From IMG/VR virus record IMGVR_UViG_3300021432_000236, positions 1-51,286 of that record: DNA of 51,286 nucleotides; one strand, 5' to 3'. This document shows positions 50,564 through 51,286 of this stretch, in pieces. The notes beneath the pieces are model-generated. The model saw only the letters and a list, made by a program, of their open reading frames with translations. It searched no databases and was not told the origin of the DNA. Positions within the stretch are counted from its first letter, which is position 1; every line of letters begins with the position of its first letter. Source of the stretch: a virus. The position numbers and the translations under genes were made by a program.

Positions 50564-50733
50564 TGAGCAGACCAATTATTCAAAAGGTTAGCTTATTAAT
50601 GTCTGCCATGATGAGAGCTTGTCTAACCAAGCAATCTACTTATAGGCAGCAAGTGCAGAAGTATGATTTGAATAGTATCGAACAAAAATGTCTCTTAGAA
50701 TTATTGTACGACATGGAGAGCAAACATGTCTAA
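50563..50733 (+). CDS. Small unknown protein (56 residues)
   Basis: An ATG overlapping the previous stop (TAATG) starts a 56-residue helical protein with hydrophobic and basic faces ('VSLLMSAMMRACLTKQSTYR'). It overlaps the next gene by 8 nt, the spacing usual in this genome. Function unknown. Confidence 0.65.
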   Translation: MSRPIIQKVSLLMSAMMRACLTKQSTYRQQVQKYDLNSIEQKCLLELLYDMESKHV

Positions 50734-51286
50734 ATATTCTCGTCATCAATCAGTGGTTTCCAGACAATCCGATGAAAACATCAGTGAAGACCACTGGTTA
50801 AAAAACTTTCAAAAGAGTTTACAAAAGGGCGCGGTTCAACCACGTTCCACCGATAACTCTTTGTTTGACCAAATTAATTCCATCATGAATGGAAAATCCA
50901 AATACACGTCAGTTGATCACGCTGTAAAGGATATGCAAGAAAGAAGCGGTCTTACCGCTTACTTAGATAAGATCAGCAAAACGTCGGGAGAAGAGCGCGC
51001 TACTAGTAGCAAAGCTAAAACCGCTTCCGACATCCACCATGTAATCGAGAAGAGAGTCGATAGCGAAAAGGGACTTCCCGTTGTATTCAAGAAGTGCCCA
51101 CAAGCCAAGACGACCTTAGAGAATTACATTAGGGATACAAAGGGCAACTTGCCAGTTCCGGCAATTATTGAAAAACTAAGGTCTATCCATCAGTCTGACG
51201 TCTCTGACGCCAAAGATTGGGATGATGACAATCTTATCAGAGAAGTAAGTAAGCAGAACCTGATCGCTAAGAGAGATAATCCAGCA
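50726..51286 (+). CDS. Unknown protein, truncated by the window end
   Basis: The frame opens at ATG 50726 (GGAGAGCAAAC upstream) and stays open to the last base, giving 187 residues with no stop. It is basic and Ser/Lys-rich, with helical segments ('AVKDMQERSGLTAYLDKI', 'DIHHVIEKRVDSEKGL'). It belongs to the same block of unrecognised, probably structural proteins. The C terminus lies outside this window. Confidence 0.75.
   Translation, partial: MSKYSRHQSVVSRQSDENISEDHWLKNFQKSLQKGAVQPRSTDNSLFDQINSIMNGKSKYTSVDHAVKDMQERSGLTAYLDKISKTSGEERATSSKAKTASDIHHVIEKRVDSEKGLPVVFKKCPQAKTTLENYIRDTKGNLPVPAIIEKLRSIHQSDVSDAKDWDDDNLIREVSKQNLIAKRDNPA

Overview
The window looks like part of a very large tailed-phage (jumbo or 'huge' phage) genome. 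It is AT-rich and gene-dense. Nearly all genes lie on one strand, in long runs of start/stop overlaps of 1-20 nt. It uses the standard bacterial code (TGA is a normal stop) and Shine-Dalgarno sequences such as AAGGAG and GGAGG. It carries a full set of phage-style replication and recombination proteins but no ribosomal RNA, tRNA or ordinary metabolic genes. I saw no terminase, portal, capsid, lysis or integrase gene, so 'phage' is an inference from gene style and composition. The host cannot be told from this window.

Layout. 1-3.2 kb: small genes, an HU/IHF-like protein, a DksA/TraR zinc protein and two adjacent ClpP-type proteases. The first protease has lost its catalytic Ser; the second has an intact triad. 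A strong terminator closes the block. 3.3-8.3 kb: a Pro-rich protein of unknown role, a DUF192 protein, an FtsK/SpoIIIE-type DNA translocase, a double zinc-ribbon protein with a possible sigma-like N terminus, and one minus-strand gene. 8.4-14.8 kb: topoisomerase I, a BCS1-like AAA+ ATPase, ribosomal protein bS21, two probable virion proteins, an MT-A70 adenine methyltransferase and an HNH nuclease. 14.8-18.3 kb: a hairpin-rich gap, small zinc proteins, a tiny minus-strand gene, a peptide deformylase fused to a SEC-C zinc motif, a thioredoxin fold without its cysteines, and a stand-alone DnaG-type zinc-finger protein.

18.3-30.7 kb: SbcD/SbcC-like (Mre11/Rad50) proteins, a dNMP kinase, a chitobiase-like-domain protein, a RecB/Cas4-like nuclease, full-length trigger factor, an M41 (FtsH-type) protease domain without its AAA+ half, and a full-length DnaE polymerase. 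30.8-41.2 kb: a protein with an IS607-type DNA-binding head, several unknowns, a UvsY-like candidate next to RecA, a gp32-like single-strand binding protein, RuvC, DnaJ, the Toprim half of a DnaG primase, and a small protein with a sigma region 4-like HTH. 41.3-51.3 kb: after a terminator, a run of large unrecognised proteins with Pro/Ala/Gly-rich linkers (probably virion or assembly proteins) with a CCA-adding/poly(A) polymerase-like enzyme inside it.

How it fits together. The replication set (DnaE, split primase, SSB, TopA) and the recombination set (RecA, UvsY-like candidate, SbcCD, RuvC, RecB-like nuclease) would support recombination-dependent replication of a big genome. A second set (bS21, deformylase with SEC-C, trigger factor, DnaJ, paired ClpP, M41 protease) covers each step from ribosome to folding to degradation. 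It looks like a phage-encoded protein-quality-control programme for remodelling host translation. DksA, HU, the sigma-like HTH protein and the zinc-ribbon protein are candidates for transcription takeover.
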